64,000 nt of DNA, from the NCBI RefSeq assembly GCF_030035675.1, contig NC_084480.1, forward strand, positions 251,717,981-251,781,980. The letters run 5' to 3'. The position numbers were made by a program, and so were the translations under genes. Shown in pieces: positions 39,001 through 43,744 of this stretch. The notes below the pieces were generated by a model that was given only the letters and a program-made list of their open reading frames with translations, made no database searches and was not told the DNA's origin. Each line of letters starts with the position of its first letter. Within the stretch, counting starts at the first letter, position 1. This DNA is from Rhineura floridana (lineage: Eukaryota > Chordata > Lepidosauria > Squamata > Rhineuridae).

Positions 39001-39571
39001 CTTCGCAACTTCTCTCCGTAGTTTTCCCCCTTCACCCCTAACCATTTTTTCTCTCTGCGAATAAGCGTGTGGGGAAGGAAGGGAGGGAGGGAAGCTTTTC
39101 CCAACTTGAAGCAGTTATAATAAGCATAAGAACTTTTTGAAATAAAGGATTTTTTTCAATGTGTACAACGACCATATAAAGAGTTCGAAGTTTCTTTTCT
39201 CTCCTTTTTTCCCAAAAGAGGCGTCCCTTAATTTTAGATTGGTGCTGCCGACTCCATGCCACAGCAGCTCCCGCACAAGAACACGCCGCATGTCCTCCAG
39301 GCCAACAACACTTAAACTTCGACCCATATAGGTCCACTTTGTGGCCATTACCTCCTGCTGCTGCTGCTGCAGACTTCCCGCTTTGAGAAGGCTCTGATAA
39401 CTTCTGTCTCTCTCTCACTGCCATCTACCCCTTCCTTCCTTCTTTCCTTCGCTCTCCCAAAGGCGCGACTCCCACTCCCAAGACCCTACTCACCAGGAGG
39501 CCGACGAGGACCTGGAGGCAGGCGGCTCTGCACAGGCCACCTCTGTCCCTTGGTCGTGCTATCGAGGCCAT
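5369..39571 (-). CDS. DSC: Desmocollin gene A (desmosomal cadherin), complete; 16 coding exons
   Basis: Joined exons 1-15 plus the last exon total 2730 nt, or 909 residues, close to mammalian desmocollin-a forms (about 900). Seen in the protein: signal peptide 1-34; prodomain starting [11 protein letters not shown]; furin site RSKR at 133-136; mature start RWAPVP with the adhesive Trp at 138; five cadherin repeats with linkers such as EDDNDNPP (235-242) and VEDTNDHAP (350-358); membrane span about 692-714; a cytoplasmic tail ending in the catenin-binding segment YNYEGRG...[16 protein letters not shown]. Family knowledge: desmocollins pair with desmogleins in desmosomes and bind plakoglobin. 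The last exon ([13 protein letters not shown]), [11 protein letters not shown] and the [13 protein letters not shown] membrane segment recall mammalian DSC1 more than DSC2 or DSC3, but one-to-one orthology is unproven, so only the family symbol is given. All splice sites are GT-AG and no frame break was found. Confidence 0.95.
5650..5695 (-). CDS. DSC: Desmocollin A alternative exon 16 ('b' isoform), 46 nt with in-frame stop
   Basis: Between exon 15 and the last exon lies a 46-nt segment with a TATATAG acceptor and a GTAAAT donor. Read on from exon 15 in phase 0 it encodes [11 protein letters not shown] and then TAA. Mammalian desmocollins carry a 46-bp alternative exon encoding an 11-residue tail of the form [11 protein letters not shown] and a stop. 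Size, position, phase and ten of eleven residues agree. Inclusion would give an 855-residue b form lacking the plakoglobin-binding end. Confidence 0.93.
6535..6816 (-). CDS. DSC: Desmocollin A exon 15: cytoplasmic tail with tandem repeat
   Basis: The 282-nt exon (94 codons) starts [11 protein letters not shown] and ends with [16 protein letters not shown], the conserved sequence before the a/b splice choice. Between them, three tandem 11-residue units (V-K-G-x-G-H-x-T-L-E-S, 6622-6720) follow GGQECFEM. The exon ends in phase 0 at GTAAGC, allowing either the b exon or the last exon to follow. Confidence 0.95.
6622..6720 (-). repeat. Coding tandem repeat, 3 x 33 bp (11 residues each)
   Basis: Three in-frame units read [22 protein letters not shown] and [11 protein letters not shown]. 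They differ at one or two residues each. Gene B keeps only degenerate traces ([22 protein letters not shown]). The similar [11 protein letters not shown]-like stretch in mammalian DSC1, recalled from memory, suggests an old motif that has expanded here. Confidence 0.9.
6940..7665 (+). mobile_element. Unclassified interspersed element, possibly an old solo LTR
   Basis: The block differs from its flanks in base composition and has a TATAAGGGGG-like signal near 7228 and AATAAAG near 7498, spaced as in an LTR. It lies wholly within intron 14 of desmocollin A. No internal retroviral domains are seen. The family is not recognised and the ends are approximate; it could equally be a DNA transposon. 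Confidence 0.3.
8840..9172 (+). mobile_element. LINE 3' end (L2/CR1-like tail)
   Basis: The end of an ORF2-like reading (FKQHLCYLF-type) is followed by a T-rich 3' UTR with CCCAGTCTGCGTCTGTGT, then CCCTGGGCTCTTGCTGGGAG, GGGTGGGATACAAAT and an (AAATA)n tail. A second copy with the same order lies at 16.92-17.21 kb. Confidence 0.6.
9288..9415 (-). CDS. DSC: Desmocollin A exon 14: start of cytoplasmic tail
   Basis: The 128-nt exon finishes the membrane span ([10 protein letters not shown]) and gives the juxtamembrane tail, including [20 protein letters not shown]. The Q-N-L-I-(I/V)-S-N-T-E-(A/G)-P-G block is among the most conserved desmocollin tail motifs. Acceptor CCCAG, donor GTAAGT. Confidence 0.95.
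9465..9672 (-). mobile_element. tRNA-derived SINE with LINE-like tail
   Basis: Minus strand: GTGGTGGTTAAGAGTGCTTG (A-box region), CAGTTCAAATCCCC (B box), a core region, then CTCCTTGGAGGAAGAACATG and an A/T-rich tail. This is the layout of an abundant squamate SINE; the same family is at 59.17-59.35 kb. Confidence 0.6.
10031..10087. repeat. 29-bp tandem duplication
   Basis: The unit beginning CCACTAGCAACCACAATTTC is repeated twice head to tail with no internal mismatch. It is a recent local duplication in an intron with no evident function. Confidence 0.85.
10738..10980 (-). CDS. DSC: Desmocollin A exon 13: end of EC5 and membrane span
   Basis: The 243-nt exon encodes [20 protein letters not shown], then [16 protein letters not shown], the CDCTTPSDC cysteine cluster next to the membrane, and [17 protein letters not shown], most of the transmembrane helix. 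As I recall, CDCSTPSEC and WAILAMVLGS occur at these places in mammalian DSC1. Donor GTAAGC. Confidence 0.95.
11068..11271 (-). CDS. DSC: Desmocollin A exon 12: end of EC4, EC5
   Basis: The 204-nt exon reads [38 protein letters not shown], then [19 protein letters not shown] and [13 protein letters not shown] is the EC4-EC5 linker. The donor was placed at GATG|GTGTGT by homology with gene B; two other GT positions lie within 8 nt but do not fit the phase of exon 13. Confidence 0.92.
11860..12230 (+). mobile_element. LINE 3' tail fragments (L2-like) with microsatellite
   Basis: Two successive tails end in GGATATAAATTTAATAAATA-type sequence (near 12.06 and 12.20 kb), each preceded by a TTTTATG..GTAGCCCAC or GTTATGCCACCCTTG motif. 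A (TAC)n(TAA)n microsatellite at about 11981-12013 interrupts the first. Confidence 0.5.
13435..13852 (+). mobile_element. L2-like LINE 3' end with ORF2 C-terminal relic
   Basis: The plus-strand reading [20 protein letters not shown] followed by KVR is the well-known C-terminal motif of L2-type ORF2 (R..RAFSVAAP.LWNSLP...R). A T-rich 3' UTR and GGATATAAATTTTATAATG tail follow. The SINE on the opposite strand abuts its end. Confidence 0.7.
13857..14045 (-). mobile_element. tRNA-derived SINE (GGCTGTAGCTCAGTGG-type), diverged
   Basis: On the minus strand the B box GGTTCAATCCC-like motif, a core with CTGCCAGTCAGTGTAGACAG, and the 3' GCAGCTTCCTATGTT end are present. It is the same family as 22.29-22.51 and 58.97-59.16 kb. 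Confidence 0.7.
14334..14473 (-). CDS. DSC: Desmocollin A exon 11: EC4
   Basis: The 140-nt exon encodes [36 protein letters not shown] and [10 protein letters not shown]. It contains an NVT glycosylation sequon and the LDRD calcium motif. Its 3' splice acceptor lies in a 19-bp tandem duplication, so a second identical acceptor sits 19 nt upstream; use of that site would shift the frame. Donor GTGAGT. Confidence 0.93.
14472..14509 (-). repeat. Tandem 19-bp duplication of the exon 11 splice acceptor
   Basis: Two copies, 14472-14490 and 14491-14509, differ only at the last base. On the minus strand each carries CCTAACAG followed by CTAT. The downstream copy is the in-frame acceptor of exon 11. 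Confidence 0.9.
14976..15235 (-). CDS. DSC: Desmocollin A exon 10: end of EC3, start of EC4
   Basis: The 260-nt exon reads [35 protein letters not shown], and then the linker [11 protein letters not shown] and [11 protein letters not shown]-like EC4 start ([15 protein letters not shown]). It ends in phase 2 at donor GTATAG. It is the largest internal exon and has exactly the length of its counterpart in B. Confidence 0.95.
15921..16215. mobile_element. Non-autonomous hAT-type DNA transposon with 8-bp TSD
   Basis: The element begins CAGGGCTGTGGAGTCGG and ends CCGACTCC...ACTCCACAGCCCTG, giving inverted ends. It is flanked on both sides by TTTGATAC (15913-15920 and 16216-16223), an 8-bp target duplication as expected for hAT. 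Inside, a segment with TTCATAAATGGCAAATGTAT occurs twice and GACTCCGACT units are repeated. No transposase is encoded. It lies in intron 9 of desmocollin A. Confidence 0.92.
16925..17215 (+). mobile_element. LINE 3' end (L2/CR1-like tail), second copy
   Basis: The sequence parallels 8.84-9.17 kb: TTATCCCAGTCTGCGTCTGT, T-rich 3' UTR, CTGGGCTCCTACTAGGAGGA, GGATATAAAT and an (AATT)n tail. Confidence 0.6.
17677..17862 (-). CDS. DSC: Desmocollin A exon 9: EC3
   Basis: The 186-nt exon encodes 62 residues, from [20 protein letters not shown] through [27 protein letters not shown] and TGTLCIEK. The GNEDG..F.I strand and the V-S-E-N start are standard for EC3. Acceptor TTTCAG, donor GTAACC. Confidence 0.95.
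17960..18642 (+). mobile_element. CR1 LINE 3' fragment
   Basis: A reading frame open from 18088 gives CR1 ORF2 C-terminal sequence: [54 protein letters not shown]. It is followed by the CR1 3' end CCCCTTCCAACTCTACGATT with a short ATTCTATGAT tail. It is 5'-truncated, the usual state of CR1 copies, and lies in intron 8 of desmocollin A on the opposite strand. Confidence 0.88.
18899..19033 (-). CDS. DSC: Desmocollin A exon 8: end of EC2, start of EC3
   Basis: This 135-nt, phase 0 exon encodes [20 protein letters not shown], then [19 protein letters not shown] and MCEHSM. The [10 protein letters not shown] block is shared, as I recall, with mammalian DSC1. VEDTND is the EC2-EC3 calcium linker. 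The same exon in gene B is also 135 nt. Confidence 0.95.
19034..21128 (-). other. Intron 7 of desmocollin A
   Basis: Apart from the fold-back element at 20.48-20.62 kb the intron is AT-rich with no gene; short open frames here are not coding. Confidence 0.7.
20486..20621. mobile_element. Fold-back MITE (TGGGGAATCTG...CAGATTCCCCA)
   Basis: The ends GTGGGGAATCTGTATTCCTC and CTACAGATTCCCCACCCC are inverted, as are CCAGATGTTGTTAGACT and AGTCCAGCAACATTTGG. This is the common reptile palindromic element that contains a 'GGGAGTTGTAGTCC'-type centre; here it is diverged. Confidence 0.75.
21129..21304 (-). CDS. DSC: Desmocollin A exon 7: EC2
   Basis: The 176-nt exon encodes [20 protein letters not shown], then KLKYRIVGQ, and ends in [11 protein letters not shown]. 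The [10 protein letters not shown] string and terminal LDRE motif match EC2 of desmocollins, where these acidic residues bind calcium. Exons 6 and 7 together make 107 codons. Donor GTAATT. Confidence 0.96.
21305..22984 (-). other. Intron 6 of desmocollin A
   Basis: It contains one SINE (22.29-22.51 kb). The remainder is AT-rich and shows no gene. Confidence 0.7.
22288..22505 (+). mobile_element. tRNA-derived SINE
   Basis: A-box region GGGTTATAGCCCAGTGATAA and B box GGTTCAATCCC are followed by a core with CTGCTGCCAGTCAAAGTAGA, GACCAGTCATTTGACTTGG, and a TATATGTTCATAT tail. Same family as 58.97-59.16 kb. Confidence 0.75.
22985..23129 (-). CDS. DSC: Desmocollin A exon 6: end of EC1, start of EC2
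   Basis: This 145-nt exon reads [20 protein letters not shown], then [13 protein letters not shown], then [17 protein letters not shown] and the EDDNDN calcium linker are family hallmarks. The three residues at the adhesive triad position are YAR, where mammalian desmocollins usually have YAT or FAT. The final G is completed by the next exon. Confidence 0.96.
23646..23801 (-). CDS. DSC: Desmocollin A exon 5: first part of cadherin repeat EC1
   Basis: The 156-nt exon (52 codons) begins [20 protein letters not shown] and ends [12 protein letters not shown]. The G-P-G-V-D block, the E-R-E-T-G-N-L-F strand and the DRE calcium-binding motif are typical of desmocollin EC1. YNITYS contains an N-glycosylation sequon. 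Its length is identical to the matching exon of gene B. Confidence 0.96.
24113..24247. mobile_element. Fold-back MITE with TTGTAGTCC centre
   Basis: Inverted segments CAGCTTTTCCCAACCTTGGG / AAAGGTTGGTAAAAGCTG and CCAGATGTTGCTGGACTAC / GTAGTCCAGCAACATATG flank a centre with GTCATGCTGGCTGGGG. It lies in intron 4 of desmocollin A. Confidence 0.8.
24651..24761 (-). CDS. DSC: Desmocollin A exon 4: furin site and mature N terminus
   Basis: This 111-nt exon encodes 37 residues. The basic run VLRRSKR precedes [22 protein letters not shown] fits the furin consensus R-X-K-R. Cleavage there leaves RWAPVP as the mature end, with the conserved tryptophan at mature position 2 that cadherins swap between partners. 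The exon starts after CCCAG and ends at GTAACT. Confidence 0.95.
24762..26084 (-). other. Intron 3 of desmocollin A
   Basis: About 25.27-25.79 kb has a distinct composition and ends in GGAGGTTCCCCATCCC, recalling the fold-back family, but clear inverted ends were not found. No gene is seen. Confidence 0.5.
26085..26287 (-). CDS. DSC: Desmocollin A exon 3: prodomain
   Basis: This 203-nt exon encodes [40 protein letters not shown] and on to LLSHPKK. The S-S-D-P-D-F and D-G-S-V-Y-T motifs are diagnostic of the desmocollin propeptide, which keeps the cadherin inactive until it is cleaved. Exons 2 and 3 together make 96 whole codons. The donor is GTGACA, non-consensus after position 4 but with canonical GT. 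Confidence 0.94.
26288..27924 (-). other. Intron 2 of desmocollin A
   Basis: It contains fragments of a short dispersed repeat at about 27.65-27.84 kb (GTAACCCCATTCACTTCAAT and GTTGAACACAGTGGTGCTCA facing each other). No gene is seen. Confidence 0.5.
27925..28009 (-). CDS. DSC: Desmocollin A exon 2: end of signal peptide, start of prodomain
   Basis: This 85-nt exon starts after a CTTAG acceptor and ends at GTAAGA. It reads [20 protein letters not shown] then EAGALIGR, the standard beginning of the desmocollin propeptide (C-K-K-V...N-V-P-S-K-L-E). It is separated from exon 1 by an 11.5-kb intron filled with repeats. The last base supplies the first position of the Val codon completed in exon 3. 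Confidence 0.93.
28165..28263. mobile_element. Fold-back MITE
   Basis: CACTGTTCTTCAGCCTTTGG at the left pairs with CAAGGTTGAAGAACAGTG at the right, around a centre with GATGGGAGTTGTAGTCCAAC. It is shorter than its relatives, with most of one inner arm missing. Confidence 0.8.
29310..30110 (-). mobile_element. LINE-like 3' region, reverse orientation
   Basis: The block includes motifs common in reptile interspersed repeats: CACCATAGAAAAGGCCCTAT, ACACACTACCATAGTCTAGT, AAGCCACCTGAACTTCTG and CAGAGGGAATGCAACCCCAT. No coding domain is clear and the family is not assigned. Confidence 0.45.
30240..31720 (-). mobile_element. Decayed LINE reverse-transcriptase fragment
   Basis: Broken minus-strand translation gives pieces such as [34 protein letters not shown] and, upstream, GPDNINHI. 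These match the order of the thumb and C-terminal part of Jockey-superfamily reverse transcriptases (LLQIYRALV.SRLDYG...LGAFRTSPV). Several stops and frame changes show that it is long dead. The clade is uncertain. Confidence 0.6.
32629..32702. repeat. Purine-rich G/A tract
   Basis: About 70 bases are almost entirely G and A on the plus strand (GGGGAGGGGCAGGGAGGGGA and similar), with many GGGG runs. It could form a triplex or G-quadruplex; no function is implied. Confidence 0.7.
32863..33122. mobile_element. Fold-back DNA element with 30-bp perfect inverted ends
   Basis: The first 30 bases from CCAGACCTTTATTTCACTTT on are exactly inverted at the other end. The arms continue with some mismatches (CCCAAAGAATCCTGGGAAGT against CCCAAAGAATCCCGGGAAGT) to about 77 bp. 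Total length is 260 bp and there is no coding capacity. Confidence 0.85.
34088..34150 (+). mobile_element. LINE 3' tail
   Basis: CTGTAAACCGCCCAGAGAGC, TTCGGCTATGGCGCGGTATA and (AAATA)n form a typical LINE 3' end; a second copy is at about 54.33-54.41 kb. Confidence 0.6.
34152..34222. repeat. Short dispersed palindromic repeat (AAGTCCCATTGAGTTCC...GGATTGCAGTC)
   Basis: AAGTCCCATTGAGTTCCATG and TGTGTATAGGATTGCAGTCT belong to a short repeat whose pieces also occur near 27.7, 36.7, 43.2, 46.1, 58.0 and 60.4 kb (GGATTGCA or TGCAATCC ends, CCATTGAA.TCAATGG centre). The repeated pieces suggest an abundant MITE family, all copies here fragmentary. Confidence 0.5.
34269..34662 (+). mobile_element. 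Sauria-type SINE (tRNA-derived head, BovB-like tail)
   Basis: The head CTGCTATAGCACAGTGGGGA holds the A-box region and GAGTTCAAATCCCC the B box. After a unique core (CACCCCCACAGTGAGTGGCT) comes AATACCGCTTACCATGAAAA, GGGTAGCCACAAATCGGGAT and CAGTCCATTTCCATTTTCAT, the BovB-like 3' tail. A near copy lies at 37.77-38.11 kb. Confidence 0.8.
35492..35611. mobile_element. Fold-back MITE with 49-bp perfect arms
   Basis: Arms 35492-35540 and 35563-35611 are exact reverse complements, starting CGCAGAGCTTGGAAAAGTTA and reaching CTACAACTCCCATCAGCCC, separated by a 22-base centre. The lack of arm mismatches suggests recent insertion or gene conversion between arms. No target duplication could be assigned. 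Confidence 0.92.
35927..36005. repeat. Composite microsatellite (CG)n(TG)n(AG)n
   Basis: An alternating CG run with short interruptions passes into about 16 TG units and then about 17 GA units. The first two parts can adopt Z-DNA and the last can form a triplex. Confidence 0.95.
36965..37160 (+). mobile_element. Dispersed repeat ending in 'CCTGATCCAAACTAGTACTCCTTATGTCC'
   Basis: GGGCTTCCCATAGGTGCATC, TTGGCCACTGTGAGAACAGG and GGCCTGATCCAAACTAG are shared with the reverse copy at 40.61-40.73 kb. This is a very common squamate repeat 3' end with a TTATGTCC/TTATGTTC tail; class (LINE or SINE) is not settled. Confidence 0.55.
37214..37764 (+). mobile_element. BovB/RTE-like LINE 3' end
   Basis: A reading frame open to 37699 gives [40 protein letters not shown] and [20 protein letters not shown], typical of the BovB ORF2 C terminus. 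The 3' UTR reads GGGTCGCCATAAGTTGAAAT, CGACTTGAAGGCACATAACA and (AAC)n, the same tail used by Sauria SINEs, one of which follows directly. The copy is 5'-truncated. Confidence 0.85.
37765..38113 (+). mobile_element. Sauria-type SINE, second copy
   Basis: It begins CAGCTGGTATAGCACAGTGG and follows the 34.27-kb copy closely through TGGCAGTTGCGGACAAGGAA, with a deletion of the segment before AGGCAATGGTAAA, and ends GTCCATTTCCATTTTTTTCA plus (CAA)n. Being placed directly behind a BovB tail, it either inserted there or marks a target preference. Confidence 0.82.
38189..38501. mobile_element. hAT-like non-autonomous element
   Basis: CAGAGGTTCCCAAACTGTGG at the left is inverted as GAGTTTGGGAACCACTG at the right. 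The flanks CACTAGAG and CTTTAGAT agree at five of eight positions, a weak target duplication. The interior is AT-rich and lacks transposase. Confidence 0.7.
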
Positions 39572-40500
39572 GTTTCAGCCGGTTGCGGGTTTTATTGGGG
39601 GTGGGGGCGCAAGAAGGTGGGCTCGGCGGGAAACGTGTCTGGCCGGTAGCGGCAGTTCCGCGCGAAGGCGCGACGAGAGGCTGGCGACGGCGACCAGGTG
39701 AGTCTCAGGTTGCCCGCCTGTCTCAGCAGCGGCAGTAGTTGCAAGGGTGGCAGCGGTGATAGTGGATTAGCAGGAGGAGGTGACTTTTGTTTTCACCTCT
39801 CTCGCTCGCTCCTTTTTTTTTTTTTTGTTAACTCAGGCTCCTGTTGTCTCCTCCCGTCGGCAGGAGGACTTGGCTCATAGCAAGGGTGGGGCAACACGGA
39901 GGGAGGAGAGTTTACCTCAGTGGCTCCTCTGAGCGAGCACTTTTAATTAGGTTTTCTTTTTTTCTTTCCCCTTCCTTTCTTTCTTTATACTTGGCCAGGG
40001 AGTGGAGCAGGGATCCTCCCTAGTTGGCCCCAGTCCCGCCCCTGTGCTGGGCAGATACGAGATGTGCTGAGGATTATACACGCCTTCCCCAGCTGCTTCG
40101 CCACTGACTGTACACAGGGAAAGAGATTCGCACACGGGGAGGGCGAAGGTAGGAGGCGGGCTGCGTAACTTCAGTCTTCAGGTTGCGTTTGAAGTCCAGG
40201 GCTGGCTCTTTCAGACAAGCCCTGGCTGCTTTCAGCAACGTCTATGTGACACCGACGGAGCCTGTTCACCGACTGGCTCCCCTTCCCACGCGCAGCACAC
40301 CTCAGGAGTTCTGTTGTGTGCGGTTGTTTTTTTAACTGCTTCTGAAGGGGAGGAGAAAGGCCCTACGGAGTCTAGGTTTCGCTTTTCTAGACCGATTTTA
40401 AATCGTTTTATTCCCCTCTCGCTTTCTGCTTTCACACACGAAAGCGAGATCCTCCAAACCGTACTTTTTTTCTCACATTGGGTGGTGCACAGGCTTGTTA
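39200..40500 (-). promoter_or_regulatory. CpG-rich promoter region of desmocollin A
   Basis: GC content and CpG density rise sharply around exon 1, with clustered CGs at about 39.58-39.72 kb just upstream of the ATG (for example CCGCGCGAAGGCGCGACGAG on the plus strand). No convincing TATA box is seen, which fits a CpG-island promoter. The transcription start cannot be fixed. Most of the island is 5' flank and 5' UTR, with some in intron 1. Confidence 0.65.
39494..39571 (-). CDS. DSC: Desmocollin A exon 1: start codon and signal peptide
   Basis: The start ATG at 39571-39569 sits in a good Kozak context (A at -3, G at +4). It encodes 26 residues, [20 protein letters not shown] followed by VLVGLL, and ends at a GTGAGT donor. 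With the first residues of exon 2 (VLSLLCEA) it forms a signal peptide, probably cut after CEA just before the cysteine that begins the prodomain. The GC-rich setting fits a first exon in a CpG island. The exon ends in phase 0, which fits exon 2. Confidence 0.88.
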
Positions 40501-40609
40501 AGCATCCACTGTACCTAGTTAATATTGGATTACCAATAATAGCATTTATAGAATGAACAGTAGTTCTAACCAGACATACTATCAAAACAACATCATAAAA
40601 AACTATGTC

Positions 40610-40735
40610 TTAAGAACATAAACATAAGAACATAAGAAGAGCCTGCTGGATCAGGCCAGTGGCCCATCTAGTCCAGCATCCTGTTCTCACAGTGGCCAAC
40701 CAGGTGCCTGGGGGAAGCCCGCAAGCAGGACCCGA
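40610..40735 (-). mobile_element. Dispersed repeat 3' end (reverse copy)
   Basis: The plus strand reads ACATAAGAACATAAGAAGAG, CCTGCTGGATCAGGCCAGTG and TCACAGTGGCCAACCAGG, the reverse complement of the repeat at 36.97-37.16 kb and better preserved. The tail here is (CATAAGAA)n. Confidence 0.65.
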
Positions 40736-41198
40736 GTCTTGTATTAAACTAAGTCCTACTCACCCATTAATTCACCTAATTTCGGTTGGTGCACTCGATT
40801 CAGACCCTGCTCTTCAGCATCATTTTTGAGTGTGCGTGTGATTTATCCAGAATTTTGAATTGACAAGAATGTTAATACAGTGAGGGTTGCCAGATTCCTT
40901 CAGTTTGGGCTGTGTGAATGCATGTGACCCTCTTTTTAGAAGATGTTGTCCCTTCCCTATCATCACAGCCCTGGCAAACAGTAGAAATTCTTTACTGCAG
41001 AACAGGATGGCCAGTATTTTTGCACCCAATGGCTCAGGCCCTAATTTATTCATGCACTCCCTCAGGGAACACTGTCATAGCATTCAGGAGAGTTGGTGTC
41101 ATTTCCCCTTAAAAGCTTAGGACTCAGAAGAGCTATTAAAAGCCCCTTAAAAGCTTAGGAGAAGAATTCATGGCTGCAGAACGAGGAAGTGATTTCTC

Positions 41199-42758
41199 CA
41201 GGGGCTTATCCAAACGGAGTGGGATAATCCACGGTTTCCATATTCGGTTTGTCATCTGATAGTCCTCACTTTGCCTTTTAGTTCGCTCTTTCCCAATTAA
41301 AAAAAATGCTTTTTTGCACCCGCACACGTAGCGGTAAGATCCTTACATTCTTTTCGCTTTTTCCAAGCTCAGCCTCTAAAACCTCCCCCTATCAACCAAT
41401 TGGTCAGCAAAAAAATGACGTGTGCTCCTCTCCCCTTTGCAACGAAGCACAATATGGCTGTAAAGGAGTTCTCGCTGCGGAAGGAAAGGGAGGAGGGGGG
41501 GTGACACATTTCTTGCTTTTTTGGAGAATTAAGTGCAATTGCCAGCGTGTGTATCTCCTTAAATATCCATAAAGGCAGAAAAGCATACATTCGTTTAAGC
41601 ATAATATCGCAAATAGGAACAAGAAAGGGGCTGCTGCTCGGTTTCACGCCTGCCTCAGGAAAGCTTTGTCAATTTCATTCTCTATGGTTCTCCAGTCTCT
41701 AAGGAGATACACACGCTGGCAATTGCACTTATTTCTCCAAGGTGTCTCAAGGTGCCTATATGCGAATAATTACTGCATTTTGGTTGGCTTGTTTTGCGAT
41801 ATTTTGCAAAAGCGACTGTATGCTTTTCTACCCTTACGCAAAAGCAACTGCTCCTCTCCCTTTTCCTTAAACACACGCTGGAGTTTATTGTTTTTAAACA
41901 CACAGAGAGAGCGAGAGAGAGCAAACAGGTCTTTGCAGGAGTGGCGGGGCGGGGGAGGGGAGGCGGGGAGGCTAAAGCCACTGAAGCAGGTTAAGACATG
42001 GCACCAAACGAATAAAGTATATCACGCCGAGGTAAAACGAATTCCCTCCACTGTTTGCAGCTTGAGACCAGCTGTGCCTGCCAGCTTTCCCCAAGTGAAG
42101 GCAAGCCCGCCTAGGAGCGAACGCGAGGGGTGGGCTGCCCGCCACTCCCTTCGGGACAACTGATAAAATTTGGGGAGGGGAGGCGAGCTGAGGCGGTGGC
42201 GGCCGTGTGATAGGCTTTTGCCAGCAAAATGATTTGAAACAAAAACCCCAGCAGGTAGAATGAAATTGACAAAGCTTTCCAGAGGCAGGCGTGAAACCAA
42301 CAGAAGCCCCTTTCTGGCTTGCTGTGCATTGCAGATCTCACCCAGAGCAGCCGCCCAGTTTGCAGGCTGGCAAAAAATAAAATGCATCTGCGCAGTAGTT
42401 GCAGAACCCCCCCCCAACACCCCACCATTGCGATGATTGGTTCATTTCCCGTGCTTATTCTCGCACATGCTCAAAGGTGCAGATACGTGATTGGCTGGAA
42501 TGAGGAGAAGGGGCAAGAAGAAACACCCAAGAACCGCCCATCAGCTGTAAAGTCCACGGTATTGCATCCTATCTCCTGAAGGCACAGTGGATGATTCCTG
42601 ATTTTAAACAGCAAATTGCATTTTTGCCGGTATTGCAAGGAGCGGATTTAACCCGCGAAAATGCGTAACAGCGCGAGATGTCATTTGGACGACCGAAAAA
42701 TAATGAACACACATAGCGGGCGTGTCACACATTTTGCAGTCGTCTGGATGAGCCCCAG
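41199..42758. mobile_element. CpG-rich probable DNA transposon: inverted ends and internal inverted repeats
   Basis: The ends CAGGGGCTTATCCAAACG (41199 on) and the reverse complement of the right end, CTGGGGCTCATCCAGACG (42758 back), match at 15 of 18 positions. Inside are three further inverted pairs: 41521-41560 with 41701-41740 (39 of 40), 41572-41614 with 41792-41833 (about 35 of 42), and 41622-41682 with 42255-42314 (about 54 of 60). The last pair has nearly the same centre as the ends. No transposase or clear target duplication is seen. High CpG suggests a young copy. Confidence 0.6.
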
Positions 42759-43740
42759 TATGCAGGTGACAAATCCATGAAAGGAATAAGTCAGGAAAAT
42801 CAAAATAGGGAAGGTTGCGGGAATGCAGCAGAACCAGCCAGGACAGAGAGATGTGGGTCACAGCAGCAGGTAGAGATGAAGGTTCAGGGATTTGCTGTGC
42901 TGATCAGCTATGATAAAGCCAACATTGTGGTAATGCTTATACATCATGTAAAGGGCCAGATGCTTCCTGTGAATTCTCCATTAGTCATCTGTGTTTCAAA
43001 ACATTCCAGCTGCAGAGCCCTCCTTACAGTTTGGGTTTGAAATGCCAAAGTGCCACTTAGTTTGAGATGATCTTATTTACAACCCTGTTAGCACAAAACA
43101 AAACCAAGGAACCATACTAATTTGGCTGAAATGGGAGAAAGAGTAATGCCTATAGATAAATTGAGCACATTCTTCTTGAATCCTAAAGCTGCTCGTAAGC
43201 TTTGGATGCAATCCTATGTGCATTTATATCCAAGTACATAGGACTGGGCTAAATGCGCAGGTGTTTATTTTTAACCTAAAGAGCTTCTGTAAAATTGTTT
43301 CCATGATTTTTGCTTACTCCAGTGTATATATTTAATGAAAACAATCAGAAATATTAGCCTGCAACAGAGCAGTTGGAAGTGTTAGCGTTCCACATGTTTG
43401 CAACGAATTACAAACACAGGAATTAGAAAAATTCTGCCTTAGTCCTCAATATATATATATTATTTGATTTATATCCCACCCTTCCTCCCAGCAAATAATC
43501 CCATATTTGATTAACAGGTGGAAAGTTCATTTTTAAAACAGTTCATATTTTATCATATCATATCATATATATAATAGTTATATATAATAATTCATATAAA
43601 TTCATATTTAAAACAGCATGCTGAAGTTATAACAAGTGGACTGTAACTTGTCATCAGGGTGGAACTTGACACCTTGTGAACATTTTGGTTGGGCTGTCAT
43701 CTACCTTTGAAAAATGTTCCGGACTTAGACTGCAATCCAA
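42759..43740. other. Intergenic, no gene seen
   Basis: AT-rich unique sequence with a short LINE-tail-like TTTATATCCCACCCTTCCTC near 43.47 kb and an AT dinucleotide-rich stretch near 43.55-43.6 kb. Confidence 0.6.
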
Positions 43741-43744
43741 TACA

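Larger units (their letters stand above)
28010..39493 (-). other. Intron 1 of desmocollin A (11.5 kb)
   Basis: The largest intron. It is packed with transposon copies listed separately: fold-back elements, two SINEs, LINE fragments, a hAT copy and a composite microsatellite. Unassigned stretches (28.3-29.3, 33.2-34.1, 34.7-35.45, 36.1-36.95 kb) are AT-rich with no recognisable coding sequence; large first introns often hold enhancers but none can be named here. Confidence 0.7.

Noticed and set aside
39038-39424. 128-codon minus-strand frame next to exon 1
   Set aside because: It starts in intron 1 downstream of the exon 1 donor and has no family similarity; the true exon 1 frame ends at 39494.
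41666-42163. 165-codon open frame in a CpG-rich stretch
   Set aside because: It spans inverted repeats of a transposon-like mosaic; composition explains the open frame and no protein motif is visible.
41199-42758. Second CpG island read as an alternative promoter of desmocollin A
   Set aside because: Inverted ends and internal repeats explain it better as an inserted element; no first-exon candidate with a usable donor and start codon was found.
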